A stretch of 64,000 nt of DNA, taken from assembly GCA_964551925.1 (NCBI GenBank), contig CAZKFA010000001.1, forward strand, positions 1-64,000, read 5' to 3'. Under the pieces are notes generated by a model. That model saw only the letters and a program-made list of their open reading frames with translations, was not told the DNA's origin and did not search any database. Origin of the DNA: CAZKFA01 sp964551925. GTDB lineage: Bacteria > Cyanobacteriota > Vampirovibrionia > LMEP-6097. A program made the position numbers and the translations under genes. Below are positions 6,303-15,699 of the stretch, piece by piece. Positions within the stretch are counted from its first letter, which is position 1. Each line of letters begins with the position of its first letter.

Positions 6303-9135
6303 GTCTGGTTATCTGTGCATCAATAGTTGCAATTTGCATATCGATAGTGCTACCACCACTACCTCTAATAGAATCACCAGATGGTGGTTGAGATGCTAGT
6401 AATGACATCAAGCTAGTTCTCTTAGCTTCTAAGTCTTGTTTTTGCGAGATGTAGAAATTATGTAATATCTCTTGATTTCTTGTAGCGCTAGGATCACCAG
6501 CCTGACCGCTCTCTGTTGACAATCGGTTTGCTCCAATAAATAAGTTAATTTGATCTTCAAGCATTGTTGAGCTTACTGCTTGACCATTAAAATAATTATT
6601 TAATTGATGTACAAAATCTGATACGGTTTCGACTTGTTCACCAGTATCTCTTGCTCCTGTGTCACGAATACCACCACCACCACCACTTGTGTCTGTAGCT
6701 TCCAGAGAGGCTCCACCATTTAATACTCTTCTAAGCAATGTGTTATAAGTACTAGCATAAGTGTGATTGCTTGGAATATTACTGTTGATAAGATTACCAA
6801 TTAACGTAACATAATTTTGTTGATCTGCTGTTAGGTTATCGATTGGGTTATTAGGCAAATCAAAAGTTCTTGCGACTAATACTGACTTCATTGTACTATT
6901 GACTTCGGTATTGTTTGTTAGGTTAAATGAATTGTTTTTCAATAAATTCAGGAAACGACGTTGTACCGTATTTATTGAGTGTCTTTGCAAGAACCCTTCT
7001 AGTATTAGATCTTTTGTCTCTTGATCCAAATCTGCTAAGTTGATTAGGTTGTAATCTGCTGCAAAATTAACTATATTAGGATCGAAAGTTCTATTCTGTA
7101 TGAAACCATTTAGGACATCAGCCTTGATATCTGCTGGTAAAGTTAAGCCATTAATAGTGTTATAGCCACTAATGAAGTTATCAACTCCACCGACTAAATT
7201 ACGATCACGTAAGAACTCTGTCATGATTGGGTTCTTGATGGCATCTGGCATTTGTAATGCTTCTAAGCGACTATAGTCTGTAACAAAAACTCCTAGGTTC
7301 GGGTCTAAGACTCGATTTTGTATGAAGTCTGACATGATACCTTGTTTTATTTGAGATGGTAGTGCTAATCCATTGATTGTATTGTAACCAGTGATGAAAT
7401 TATTGACACCACCGACTAATGTGCGATCACGCAAGAACTCTTCTATGATTGGAGTTTTGATCGCATCTGGCATGTTCAAATTATTTAGGCGAGTGTAATC
7501 AGCTGCAAAGACTGGTAGGTTGGGTTCTAAAACTCGGCTTTGTATGAAACCAGTCATTAATTGGTTTTTGATAGCATCAGGTAAAGTCAAACCATTAATA
7601 GTGTTATAACCAGTAATAAAATTAGTTACACCGCCAACGAGAGTACGATCACGTAAGAATTCTGCCATGATTGGATTTTTTATAGTATCTGGCATGTTCA
7701 AATTATTTAGGCGAGTGTAATCAGCTGCAAAGAGTGGTAGGTTGGGTTCTAAAACTCGGCTTTGTATGAAACCAGTCATTAATTGGTTTTTGATAGCATC
7801 AGGTAAAGTCAAACCATTAATAGTGTTATAACCAGTAATAAAATTAGTTACACCGCCAACGAGAGTACGATCACGTAAGAATTCTGCCATGATTGGATTT
7901 TTTATAGCATCTGGCATCTGTAGAGCATTAAGGCGATTGTAATCCGCAGCAAATACTTCTATATTCGGCGGCATCGCTCGTGTTTGTAAGTAAGTGTCAA
8001 CGATTTGTAATTTAATATCATTGGGTAAATTTAAAGTATTGAGGCGATTATAATCTGTAATTTGACTAGCATCTAGTCTTGCGATTAATTGATTTCTATT
8101 GACTAAGCTGTTAGTTGCACTGTGAAAAAGCTGATTACCATCACGAGTCAGGTAGCTAGTCCAGCTTTCAGAGTTGTTATCATAGAAGTTACCATCCGTC
8201 CCCATTTGAGCCCATTGTGTTGTACCTTCAACAAGAGCGAAGACACCATTGCGTTTACCAGAAACGTTAGCATCAAGGTTCGCTGCATCCCATTCCGCTG
8301 ATGTTTGCGCAAGGAAACGTGCTCTGGTTTGCATGGCTCCCTCTTCCTGGTCTGTAGTGCTTGCAGTATCTCTACCAGAACCAAACTCTGTGCCGATTTG
8401 TGCAACTTGATTACCAGATTGGACATAGATTCCTCGGGCCACATACACGTTACTTGTAACTCCGCCACTTCGTACACAATTAATAGCAATTTTGCTGCCG
8501 TCAGGTAATATGAAAGTAGAGTCATCAGCAAAGTGCCAAGTTGATGGTCCATTCAACCCTGTACCTGCAATCATACGGCCTTGAGCATCGCGAGTAGATT
8601 CATAGACATGTGGATCACCACTAACTGTAGTTAGTAATTCTCCAGCTGGATTAAACATTTTTACAACACTACCATTAACGCCAACATCGGTTGCAACCAC
8701 ATAGCCACCAGAGGTTTTGAAGAAACTATATCTTCCTGTGTCTAAACCTGTACTGGAAGCCCATTCTGGCACTGCAGCGCCAACACCGGGGCTGTAAATT
8801 TCCATTGCCGCTGATGGATTAGCATCACTATGATTACGTACAATTGTACTAAGTAAATCAATATCTTTTCTTTGATCGGCAGTGCCAGTTGCACCATTTG
8901 CGTTGAAGTCAAAGTTAGTTACCGAACTTGTTTGTGTGTTAAAGTCTCTTAAGTTAGAAATGATAGAAGTTAGACGTGCTTGTTGATTAGCACCGTTAAG
9001 ATCAAGAAGGTTAATTTCTGATTGTGTTGCAGTGTACCTGCCTGCTAGAATAGATTCTAAGTAGCGAGTGTAATTATTTACTGCTAAATTGATTTGATTT
9101 TCGCTGTATTCTGTCCCGTTGATATTGATTGGCAT
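6280..9135 (-). CDS. Large repeat protein with DUF1521/MIIA-like GDPH segment and about ten 37-residue repeats
   Basis: This 951-residue protein has no signal peptide and no membrane segment. Residues 165-220 contain VSGDPHVYES (GDPHV at 173-177) followed by WHFADDSTFILPDGSK (200-215). This arrangement resembles DUF1521, the metal-ion-inducible autocleavage domain of rhizobial NopE effectors, which cleaves between Asp and Pro of GDPH. Residues about 360-730 hold roughly ten 37-residue helical-looking repeats in alternating types (FAADYTRLNNLNMPDTIKN and FITGYNTINGLTLPDAIKN). The C-terminal part has a glycine-rich TSGGGGG linker and a final predicted coiled coil. TATAAA lies a few bases before the ATG, so the mRNA may be leaderless. 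Secretion or effector use is inference only. Confidence 0.75.
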   Translation of the reverse strand: MPININGTEYSENQINLAVNNYTRYLESILAGRYTATQSEINLLDLNGANQQARLTSIISNLRDFNTQTSSVTNFDFNANGATGTADQRKDIDLLSTIVRNHSDANPSAAMEIYSPGVGAAVPEWASSTGLDTGRYSFFKTSGGYVVATDVGVNGSVVKMFNPAGELLTTVSGDPHVYESTRDAQGRMIAGTGLNGPSTWHFADDSTFILPDGSKIAINCVRSGGVTSNVYVARGIYVQSGNQVAQIGTEFGSGRDTASTTDQEEGAMQTRARFLAQTSAEWDAANLDANVSGKRNGVFALVEGTTQWAQMGTDGNFYDNNSESWTSYLTRDGNQLFHSATNSLVNRNQLIARLDASQITDYNRLNTLNLPNDIKLQIVDTYLQTRAMPPNIEVFAADYNRLNALQMPDAIKNPIMAEFLRDRTLVGGVTNFITGYNTINGLTLPDAIKNQLMTGFIQSRVLEPNLPLFAADYTRLNNLNMPDTIKNPIMAEFLRDRTLVGGVTNFITGYNTINGLTLPDAIKNQLMTGFIQSRVLEPNLPVFAADYTRLNNLNMPDAIKTPIIEEFLRDRTLVGGVNNFITGYNTINGLALPSQIKQGIMSDFIQNRVLDPNLGVFVTDYSRLEALQMPDAIKNPIMTEFLRDRNLVGGVDNFISGYNTINGLTLPADIKADVLNGFIQNRTFDPNIVNFAADYNLINLADLDQETKDLILEGFLQRHSINTVQRRFLNLLKNNSFNLTNNTEVNSTMKSVLVARTFDLPNNPIDNLTADQQNYVTLIGNLINSNIPSNHTYASTYNTLLRRVLNGGASLEATDTSGGGGGIRDTGARDTGEQVETVSDFVHQLNNYFNGQAVSSTMLEDQINLFIGANRLSTESGQAGDPSATRNQEILHNFYISQKQDLEAKRTSLMSLLASQPPSGDSIRGSGGSTIDMQIATIDAQITRLNNLLAL
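7489..7932 (-). repeat. Near-identical 222-bp tandem duplication inside the repeat protein gene
   Basis: The stretches 7489-7710 and 7711-7932 are almost base-for-base identical over about 200 bp, each coding one 74-residue double repeat (two 37-residue units). Flanking copies are more diverged. This points to recent unequal recombination or slippage within the array. Confidence 0.85.
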
Positions 9136-9411
9136 GCTTCTTTATATCAAAAAAGAGTTAAGATTTGGTTATCTAAAGGTTAGATAGGTTATTAAATCTA
9201 GCTAATTCTGAGAGAAATTTAATTTGCTATTTCAGTTAGATATGGTACTCTTATATTTGTAAGCCTTATGGCAGTAAGAGTGCTTAAATGCCCACCAATC
9301 CTAACCAAGGGGTTCACTGAGCTACTCTTTACTGTTCCTGGGCTGTCAGTATAAATACTTAATATAAAACCAAAGTGGGGATAATTAAGTACAATCAATA
9401 AGGAGAGCATC
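9136..9411. promoter_or_regulatory. recA upstream region with imperfect hairpin
   Basis: The gap between the divergent repeat-protein gene and recA holds an imperfect inverted repeat, CAGTAAGAGTGCT (9272-9284) against AGCTACTCTTTACTG (9320-9334). I see no convincing LexA box of the Gram-positive or E. coli type. TACAAT at 9390-9395 is a candidate -10 and AGGAG at 9401-9405 is the recA ribosome-binding site. Confidence 0.4.
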
Positions 9412-10551
9412 ATGGCAAGAAAGGATAAAGAAATGGTTCAAGAATTACACACGAAGCAAGAGAAGCTAAAAGCTTTAACTAATACTCTTTCTCAAATTGA
9501 GAAAAATTTTGGTAAAGGTGCGGTGATGAGATTGGGTGATAAACCTGCTGTACAGCTTGATGTCATTCCAACTGGTGCATTAAGTCTTGATATTGCTTTG
9601 GGCGTTGGTGGTATACCAAGAGGCCGAGTAATAGAAATTTATGGACCAGAATCTTCTGGTAAAACTACTTTAGCTATGACGATTTGTGCGCAAGCGCAGA
9701 AGAAAGGCGGTACTGCTGCTATTGTTGATGCGGAACATGCTTTGGATCCAGTTTACGCTAAGGCTATTGGTGTGAATACTGATGACTTATTGATCTCTCA
9801 ACCAGATACTGGTGAGCAAGCTTTAGAGATTGTAGAACAATTAGTAAGATCTGCTGCTGTTGATATTATTGTTGTGGACTCTGTTGCAGCTTTGGTTCCT
9901 AAGGCGGAGATTGATGGTGAGATGGGTGACCAGTTACCAGGTCTGCAAGCGCGTTTGATGTCTCAAGCACTGCGTAAATTAACTGCAATTGCGGCAAAAA
10001 CTGGTACTACTATTGTTTTCATTAATCAGATTCGCTACAAGATTGGTGTGATGTTTGGTTCGCCAGAGACTACTACTGGTGGTAATTCTTTGAAGTTTTA
10101 TTCGAGCGTGCGTATGGATATACGTCGTATCGAAACCTTGAAGAAAGATGGAGTGGATGTTGGTAATAGAGTGAAGGTCAAAGTTGTTAAGAATAAAGTA
10201 GCACCGCCATTTAGAATTGCTGAGTTCGATATTCTTTTTGCTAAGGGTATTAATACTGAAGGTAGTATTGTTGATGCTGCTGTTGATCTTAATATTATTA
10301 ATAAGGCTGGAGCATGGTTTAGTTATAATGGCGAGAAGATTGGTCAAGGTAGAGACAATACAGTTGCTCATTTATCCGTCAATCCAAACATACTTGAAGA
10401 GATTGAGATGAAAGTGCAGGCGGAGTTGTTAGCTCGCAATGCTGCACTAGCTGCTAAACCGATGGCTAATCAATCTGCTGAGTTTATTGCTGAGATTGAT
10501 GAAGAGGCTAGCGATGAAATTAGAGAAGATATTCTTGACTCAGTTGAGTAG
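9412..10551 (+). CDS. recA: Recombinase RecA
   Basis: RecA forms filaments on single-stranded DNA, drives strand exchange and stimulates LexA-type autocleavage. Walker A is GPESSGKT (78-85). EHALDPVYAKAIGV, VVDSVAALVPKAEIDGEMGD and the L2-flanking FINQIRYKIGVMFGSPETTTGG are all intact. The C-terminal tail is acidic (EIDEEASDEIREDI), as in many RecAs. The length of 379 aa is slightly longer at the N-terminus than E. coli RecA. The start ATG has AGGAG six bases upstream. It is transcribed alone, with uvrC convergent downstream. Confidence 0.98.
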   Translation: MARKDKEMVQELHTKQEKLKALTNTLSQIEKNFGKGAVMRLGDKPAVQLDVIPTGALSLDIALGVGGIPRGRVIEIYGPESSGKTTLAMTICAQAQKKGGTAAIVDAEHALDPVYAKAIGVNTDDLLISQPDTGEQALEIVEQLVRSAAVDIIVVDSVAALVPKAEIDGEMGDQLPGLQARLMSQALRKLTAIAAKTGTTIVFINQIRYKIGVMFGSPETTTGGNSLKFYSSVRMDIRRIETLKKDGVDVGNRVKVKVVKNKVAPPFRIAEFDILFAKGINTEGSIVDAAVDLNIINKAGAWFSYNGEKIGQGRDNTVAHLSVNPNILEEIEMKVQAELLARNAALAAKPMANQSAEFIAEIDEEASDEIREDILDSVE

Positions 10552-10570
10552 ATTCAATTCTTATTAGATT

Positions 10571-10596
10571 AAACTTGATTCCTCCAAATTAAGTTT
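10571..10596. terminator. Weak AT-rich hairpin between recA and uvrC 3' ends
   Basis: AAACTT (10571-10576) pairs with AAGTTT (10591-10596), followed by TCTC. It is short and AT-rich. It may serve as a bidirectional 3' end for the convergent genes, but evidence is thin. Confidence 0.3.
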
Positions 10597-10669
10597 TCTC
10601 ATAGAAGCAGCTGTCACATTGGTGATGAGTTTGTTGATCATTGGACTGTCTGTAAAAATCTTTAGGTCT

Positions 10670-12409
10670 TTACTTGCGGTCCAATTTTTCATTGGTTGTT
10701 TTTTTAGCTCTTAGTTTTCTGTGATATGTTATTGCAAAACGATGTGCTTCATTTCTGATTCTTTGTACTAGGAAGAGTTCTGCGGATTTGCGGTCTAAAA
10801 TTAAAGTACGGTTTTGATTTGGTAAATAAATTTCTTCTTGTTTTTTTGCTAAGCCTATTATGGGTATATGTTCTAAATTGTAGTTTTGCATTACTTCGAT
10901 TGCAGCATTTAATTGCAAGCGTCCACCATCAATTATAATTAGATTTGGTAGGTCTTCATAGTTGTTCAGATGTGACTGATCCTCATTACTATTGGCAAAA
11001 TTTTTAAATCTTCTACTAATTACTTCTTGCATTGAAGCATAGTCATTGTTTTGATCCTTTGAGATCTTGAAGCGCCTATACTGGTCTTTGGCAGAGAGCC
11101 CATCAATAAAGCAAACCATACTAGCTACAGTATTGGTTCCTTGAGTATGTGAGATATCGTAACATTCGATACGCTGTGGGAGATTGTTTAATCCTAGTTC
11201 TCTTTGTAAATTCTCTAAAGCAATATTAATATCTTTAGACTGTTCTTCATAATAGTCGAGCTTTATTTTCTCAATTAATAACAAAGCATTACGTTTAGCT
11301 AGTTGTACTTGAGCATATTTTGCTCCTGAACGAGGGAAGCTTATTGTTACTTTTTGTTGCTTACGCTCACTGAGCCATTCTTCCAGTAATTGTGATTCTT
11401 TCTCAAAAACCTTTTTGTATTCATATTCTAGTAGTATTTCCTTGGGTAACTCTGTATCTGGGATCTGAGCGTAATATTGTTCTATTGCAGTTTCTAGAAT
11501 TTCAAGTTTAGTATCTTCTACTGAGAAATCAAGTTCCACAGAGTCTCTGTGTATCAAGCGTCCTTCACGAGTTTTGAATATTTGAATACCTGCAAAGTTT
11601 TTGGCATCGTCCATTATTAGTACGAAAGCATCAAGGTTTAGTGTGGAATTTTCTGAGATGACATTCTGACCTTCATTGAAAGTTTTTAATGCCTTGATGC
11701 GATCTCGGATTTTTGCTGCCTTCTCATATTCTTGCTCTTTACTGTAACGCTTCATCTGTTCTTCTAATAGGATTAATAGATCTTGATGTTTGCCTTCAAG
11801 TAATACTTCAACTTGATCTAGCATTGTTTGATAATCGCTCTCTGTGATTAGCTTTTGGCAGGGGCCTAAGCATTTGCCAAGGTCATAGTTAAGGCAAGTT
11901 CTATTCTTGAATGGTGGGACGCGCTTTTTACGTAAAGGAAATAATTCATTTACAAGCTCTAAGTTTTGATACATGGCAGAGATGTTTGTATATGGACCAA
12001 AAAATTTATTTTTTGAATTAGAGTTTCTTGCTTTCTTTTTGTAGCTATCAAGATTACGTACTGGGATTAATCTAGGAAATGGCTCATCGTAAGTTATTAT
12101 TAACCAGGGGAAGTTTTTGTTGTTTGCTTTAAGTAGAACATTGTATTTAGGTTGATGCTTAAACACCAAATTAGATTCCAAAATCAAAGCTTCTTTTTCT
12201 GATTTCGTTATTATAGTTTCTATATGAACTACTTTTGGCATCATTACCTGTAGTTTTGGACGATCAGACCAAGTTGACTGATTCCAATAGGATCTAATCC
12301 TTGAGCGTAAGTCAATAGCCTTACCTATGTAGATAACTTTCTTATTCTTATCACTGAACAGGTAGACACCTGGAGAGCTTGGAAGTTCTTTAGTGTTTAG
12401 TTCCATCAT
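10670..12409 (-). CDS. uvrC: Excinuclease ABC subunit C
   Basis: UvrC makes the dual incisions in nucleotide excision repair with UvrAB. The GIY-YIG domain is at residues 8-90 (PSSPGVYLFSDKNKKVIYIGKA). A cysteine-rich stretch follows (CLNYDLGKCLGPC), then the UVR motif near 205-235 (YEKAAKIRDRI), and the RNase H-like endonuclease domain with ECYDISHTQGTNTVASMV and IIDGGRLQLNAA. At 579 aa it is typical, though the C-terminal (HhH)2 region appears short or missing after RNEAHRFAITYHRKLR. Its ATG overlaps the TGA of the binding-protein gene (ATGA), so it is translationally coupled to the transport operon. uvrA and uvrB are not in the window. Confidence 0.95.
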   Translation of the reverse strand: MMELNTKELPSSPGVYLFSDKNKKVIYIGKAIDLRSRIRSYWNQSTWSDRPKLQVMMPKVVHIETIITKSEKEALILESNLVFKHQPKYNVLLKANNKNFPWLIITYDEPFPRLIPVRNLDSYKKKARNSNSKNKFFGPYTNISAMYQNLELVNELFPLRKKRVPPFKNRTCLNYDLGKCLGPCQKLITESDYQTMLDQVEVLLEGKHQDLLILLEEQMKRYSKEQEYEKAAKIRDRIKALKTFNEGQNVISENSTLNLDAFVLIMDDAKNFAGIQIFKTREGRLIHRDSVELDFSVEDTKLEILETAIEQYYAQIPDTELPKEILLEYEYKKVFEKESQLLEEWLSERKQQKVTISFPRSGAKYAQVQLAKRNALLLIEKIKLDYYEEQSKDINIALENLQRELGLNNLPQRIECYDISHTQGTNTVASMVCFIDGLSAKDQYRRFKISKDQNNDYASMQEVISRRFKNFANSNEDQSHLNNYEDLPNLIIIDGGRLQLNAAIEVMQNYNLEHIPIIGLAKKQEEIYLPNQNRTLILDRKSAELFLVQRIRNEAHRFAITYHRKLRAKKTTNEKLDRK

Positions 12410-14127
12410 TTCTCTAAGTAGATTCTTTCCATAAATGGCATGATCCCATGATACTTGGTTACTTGTAATCCTTTTACTTTATTATTTACGGCAATTAGGT
12501 TTTTGGGTGAAGCTAAGTATATGAAAGGATTCTCTTCGTAAACAATTTCTTGAAATTTGTCATAAATTACTTTGCGTTTGTTGAAATCTAAAACACTAGT
12601 CCCTTGAATTAACAGTTGATTGATTTTTAACTCCCAGTCTCTAGTTAAAGGGACAGTTTGGAATTCTTTAATGTCAAACATATGCATGCGACCACCACTT
12701 TTCCAGACATTCGAGCCGTTATTAGGCTCATTAGATGCTGTCAGTCCAATGATTCCAGCTTGATAATCTTTACCTTGCATAATTCTGCCAACAAAATTAT
12801 TAAACTCAAGTGCTTTGAAATTTACCTTTATGCCAATTTTTTTTAGATTATTAATGATCATTACCGACATTAATTCACGCTCAGTATTGCCGGCATTAGT
12901 AAATAAATCGAATTCAACTTTGTTATTGTTCTGATCGATTAATTCTAGTTGTCCATTGCGTTGCTGCAGTTTGAAACCGGCTTCGACTAGTAGTTGTTTT
13001 GCTTGTGTTGTGTCATGCTTATAACCCTTTGCCAGAGACTCATTTAAGTACGGAGATTGTAATGATTCAGCTGTAAATAGAGGAGCACCTAATCCTTGAA
13101 AAACATTGTTAACAATACTGTCCCGGTCAATTGCATAAGAAACTGCTTGGCGGAAATAACGATTGTTGAACCATGAGTATTGTGGTTCTGGTATATTGCG
13201 ACTCAAATTGAACCAGATGAAACTAGTACCACTACTGGGTCCTAGGTCATATAAAGTGAAATTATATTGTTTCTCTAAGCTTTTAATAAAAGCAGCATTT
13301 TGTGGGCTGACACTTAGTGCATGAACTTCTTTAGCTAGGAATTTGAAAACAGCTGCTGAATCATCAGCAGCATACGCGAAGGTTAGTCTATCTAAATAGG
13401 GAAGTGGATTGCCTTTATCGTCTTTTTTGAAATATTTTTTATTCTTGACAAATTCTATTCGCTCGCCACTAGTAAGTTTTCTGAGCCGAAATGCTCCAGA
13501 ACTGACAATGTCCTTTGGATTGACATGAATATTTAGATAGTTGTTAAAGGCTTTCTGCTTATCTTCTAATGTTTGAGCATGCTGCTCCGCTAGGAATCTT
13601 TCTATATGATGTTTTGGAGCGATCTCGATATTGAGTGTGCGGAGAAATGGAGCAAAGACTTCTGCTACTTTGAATTCAATAGTATGATCGTTGATAATTG
13701 TAATAACAGGGAATTTTCCATTAACTAAGAGAACGTCTTTTAGTGAGCTGATAGCAATTTCATCTCTTATTAAACTATTCCATGTGTATTCAACGTCCTC
13801 AGCGTTAATAGCTTGACCATCACTCCAAAAAATATCATTGCGCAAGATTATGCGAATTGTTTTGCCATCTGGACTGACGATAAAATCCTTTGCTAAGTTG
13901 GGAACCGGCTGATCGGTATTTGGATCGAAGTAGACTAAGCCTTCAAACATTAGAGCAGCCATCTCTGAACTACTTGCGTCACTGGCTATCCATGGATTAA
14001 AAGTTTTTGGATCTTGTCCTCTATGCAGTAAGCGCAGATTGGATTCCTGCTTGTGAAGTCCTGTACTACAAGCACTCAAGCAGAGACATATAAGTATGAT
14101 AAAAGTTAAATTAGTCTTTGTTTGCAA
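12406..14127 (-). CDS. Peptide/nickel-type ABC transporter substrate-binding lipoprotein (DppA/OppA family)
   Basis: The protein should capture peptides or similar ligands outside the cytoplasmic membrane and deliver them to a permease. A lipoprotein signal ends in LSAC with lipidated Cys20. The SBP family 5 pattern is clear: DPKTFNPWIA, YTWNSLI, NNRYFRQAVSYAIDRDSIV and the terminal YHGIMPF. At 573 aa the length is normal. It sits in a minus-strand run rpmF-permease-DoxX-SBP-uvrC and overlaps the DoxX gene by 17 nt. Only one permease and no ATPase are nearby, so partners must be elsewhere. The ligand is not predictable. Confidence 0.88.
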   Translation of the reverse strand: MQTKTNLTFIILICLCLSACSTGLHKQESNLRLLHRGQDPKTFNPWIASDASSSEMAALMFEGLVYFDPNTDQPVPNLAKDFIVSPDGKTIRIILRNDIFWSDGQAINAEDVEYTWNSLIRDEIAISSLKDVLLVNGKFPVITIINDHTIEFKVAEVFAPFLRTLNIEIAPKHHIERFLAEQHAQTLEDKQKAFNNYLNIHVNPKDIVSSGAFRLRKLTSGERIEFVKNKKYFKKDDKGNPLPYLDRLTFAYAADDSAAVFKFLAKEVHALSVSPQNAAFIKSLEKQYNFTLYDLGPSSGTSFIWFNLSRNIPEPQYSWFNNRYFRQAVSYAIDRDSIVNNVFQGLGAPLFTAESLQSPYLNESLAKGYKHDTTQAKQLLVEAGFKLQQRNGQLELIDQNNNKVEFDLFTNAGNTERELMSVMIINNLKKIGIKVNFKALEFNNFVGRIMQGKDYQAGIIGLTASNEPNNGSNVWKSGGRMHMFDIKEFQTVPLTRDWELKINQLLIQGTSVLDFNKRKVIYDKFQEIVYEENPFIYLASPKNLIAVNNKVKGLQVTKYHGIMPFMERIYLEK

Positions 14128-14530
14128 AAGTATTTAACACCGCCCATTCAGCAACAATCATGATGGCATTGAGATAAATAAAAGTCGGGAAACTGGCAAT
14201 ACACAAATAGTTCAAGTGTAAGAAGGTTGCTACCCAAGTACCAATGCGTAAGGGGAAACCAATGAAAAATATTCCAGCGAGAGCTAGTTCAGCATATTTA
14301 ACAAAACTTGCAACCAAGTACACATTAGGCATGATTATATTTTTGAAGACTAGCTTATAAGGAGCAAAAATCACATCATCTTGTAAGCTATAGAAAAAGC
14401 TATCAGCATTAGCACCAAAAGATGGATCTTTAAGTTTCATCCAGCCATTTGCAAAAAATATTAATGCTATAGTCCAGCGTAATATCAGGATATAGGCTTG
14501 TGCTCTAGGAGCTAAATCTTTTCCGCTCAT
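14111..14530 (-). CDS. DoxX-family membrane protein
   Basis: This 139-residue protein has four hydrophobic segments and the DoxX-like start LRWTIALIFFANGWMKL. DoxX-family proteins are linked to quinone redox and oxidative-stress systems, but their function is often unknown. It lies between the ABC permease and binding-protein genes on the same strand. A TAAAAT hexamer (read on the minus strand, 14538-14543) ends seven bases before the ATG, so it may have its own leaderless promoter inside the run. The transport-related context may be incidental. Confidence 0.7.
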   Translation of the reverse strand: MSGKDLAPRAQAYILILRWTIALIFFANGWMKLKDPSFGANADSFFYSLQDDVIFAPYKLVFKNIIMPNVYLVASFVKYAELALAGIFFIGFPLRIGTWVATFLHLNYLCIASFPTFIYLNAIMIVAEWAVLNTFANKD

Positions 14531-14568
14531 ATTCTTTATTTTATCAGCAATTCTAATGTGCGTTAGCT

Positions 14569-15483
14569 TTATTGTTTTAGCCTTGGATCCAACCTGAAGA
14601 TAAGTAAATCTACAATAAAATTAACAGCCAATAGAATTGTTGAGAAAATAATAACAACACCAGAGACTAGAAAGTAATCTCTATTGATAAAGGCCGTGAC
14701 AAAGTATTTACCCATACCTGGTATCGCATAAATATACTCAACGACAAAAGAGCCTGTAACCAACATTGCAAATAATGGACCCATAACAGTTAGTATCGGC
14801 AATAAGCTGTTGTAGAAAGTATGTTTGAGGATAATGGAATAGTAATCTAAACCTTTTGCGTAAGCTGTTTTCAAGTGATTTTTGTTTAGATTTGCTGATA
14901 CTGCGGATCTGGTTATTCTTGCAATATAAGCAGTCGGTGCAATAGCCAATGTAAGGGCTGGTAGTACTATATATTCTGGACCTTCCCAGAGAGCCACTGG
15001 AAAGATATTTAACTGTAGACCAAAGATACTAATTAATATTGCAGCAAAAATAAAACTTGGTAATGACATTGCAATACTGCTGAGTAAGTTTGCAAACTTA
15101 CCATAAAAGCTTGTCGGCAAGAGGGCTGCAGTCAAACCAAGAATTGTACCAGCGATGGTTGCGAGTATAAAAGCAATTAATCCCAACTCTAAGGACACCG
15201 GAATTGCGTCTTTGAGAATATCAATGACATCCCGATTGATATATTTAAGACTGGGTCCCAAGTCTCCATTGAATAGCAATTTATATATGTAGTTGATGTA
15301 TTGTTCAAACAAAGGTAAATCGAGACCATATTTATGTTCTAGTTTTGCAAGAATTTGAGGGTCGAGCCTATGACCTTCGTCAAAAGGGTTGCCGGGTAAT
15401 AGGTGTAACAGAAAAAAAGAGACGCTGACTAAGCTAAACAAAGTCAATGAAGCAGAAATAAACTTTCTTGCAAAAAATAACAC
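14569..15483 (-). CDS. ABC transporter permease, DppB/OppB type
   Basis: It is an inner-membrane permease of the binding-protein-dependent peptide class. Residues 1-25 form the first membrane segment, followed by LPGNPFDEGHRLDPQIL, a hallmark of DppB-like proteins. Five further membrane segments follow. The ATPase-contact loop is at AYAKGLDYYSIILKHTFYN. The length of 304 aa is typical. The start is GTG at 15483, with TATCAT (minus strand, 15491-15496) ending seven bases before it. The usual DppC partner and DppD/DppF ATPases are absent here, which is unusual for this transporter class. Confidence 0.88.
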   Translation of the reverse strand: MLFFARKFISASLTLFSLVSVSFFLLHLLPGNPFDEGHRLDPQILAKLEHKYGLDLPLFEQYINYIYKLLFNGDLGPSLKYINRDVIDILKDAIPVSLELGLIAFILATIAGTILGLTAALLPTSFYGKFANLLSSIAMSLPSFIFAAILISIFGLQLNIFPVALWEGPEYIVLPALTLAIAPTAYIARITRSAVSANLNKNHLKTAYAKGLDYYSIILKHTFYNSLLPILTVMGPLFAMLVTGSFVVEYIYAIPGMGKYFVTAFINRDYFLVSGVVIIFSTILLAVNFIVDLLIFRLDPRLKQ

Positions 15484-15510
15484 CTTTTATATGATAACTC
15501 TTTATGTGAA

Positions 15511-15699
15511 CTACGCTTGTGCGTTGGTAGGTTCTTTCATTTTGCGACCATTGTAATAACCACAAGAATCACAAACATGGTGAGGTCTTTTAACTTGGCC
15601 ACAGTTATTGCAGGCAACAAGTGCGACAAGCGTACCTTTCCAGTTAGCTCTTCTTTTTTGTTGTCTTTGGTGTGAATGGTTTTTCTTTGGTTGTGGCAT
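15511..15699 (-). CDS. rpmF: 50S ribosomal protein L32, zinc-binding form
   Basis: This is a 62-residue basic protein of the large ribosomal subunit. It begins MPQPKKNHSHQRQQKRRANW. Four cysteines form a zinc finger: Cys30, Cys33, Cys43 and Cys46 (CNNC and CDSC). An overlapping longer frame in another phase lacks these features. A GAGGAC stretch upstream may act as the ribosome-binding site. It is the first gene of the minus-strand run toward uvrC. The common plsX or YceD partners are not adjacent. Confidence 0.95.
   Translation of the reverse strand: MPQPKKNHSHQRQQKRRANWKGTLVALVACNNCGQVKRPHHVCDSCGYYNGRKMKEPTNAQA

Noticed and set aside
8148..8552. 134-codon minus-strand frame inside the giant repeat protein gene
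   Set aside because: Out of phase with the long coding frame, no family likeness, no start signal.
9136..9411. LexA-type box upstream of recA
   Set aside because: I looked for CTG-N10-CAG, GAAC-N4-GTTC and related patterns and found no convincing match; only an imperfect hairpin remains.
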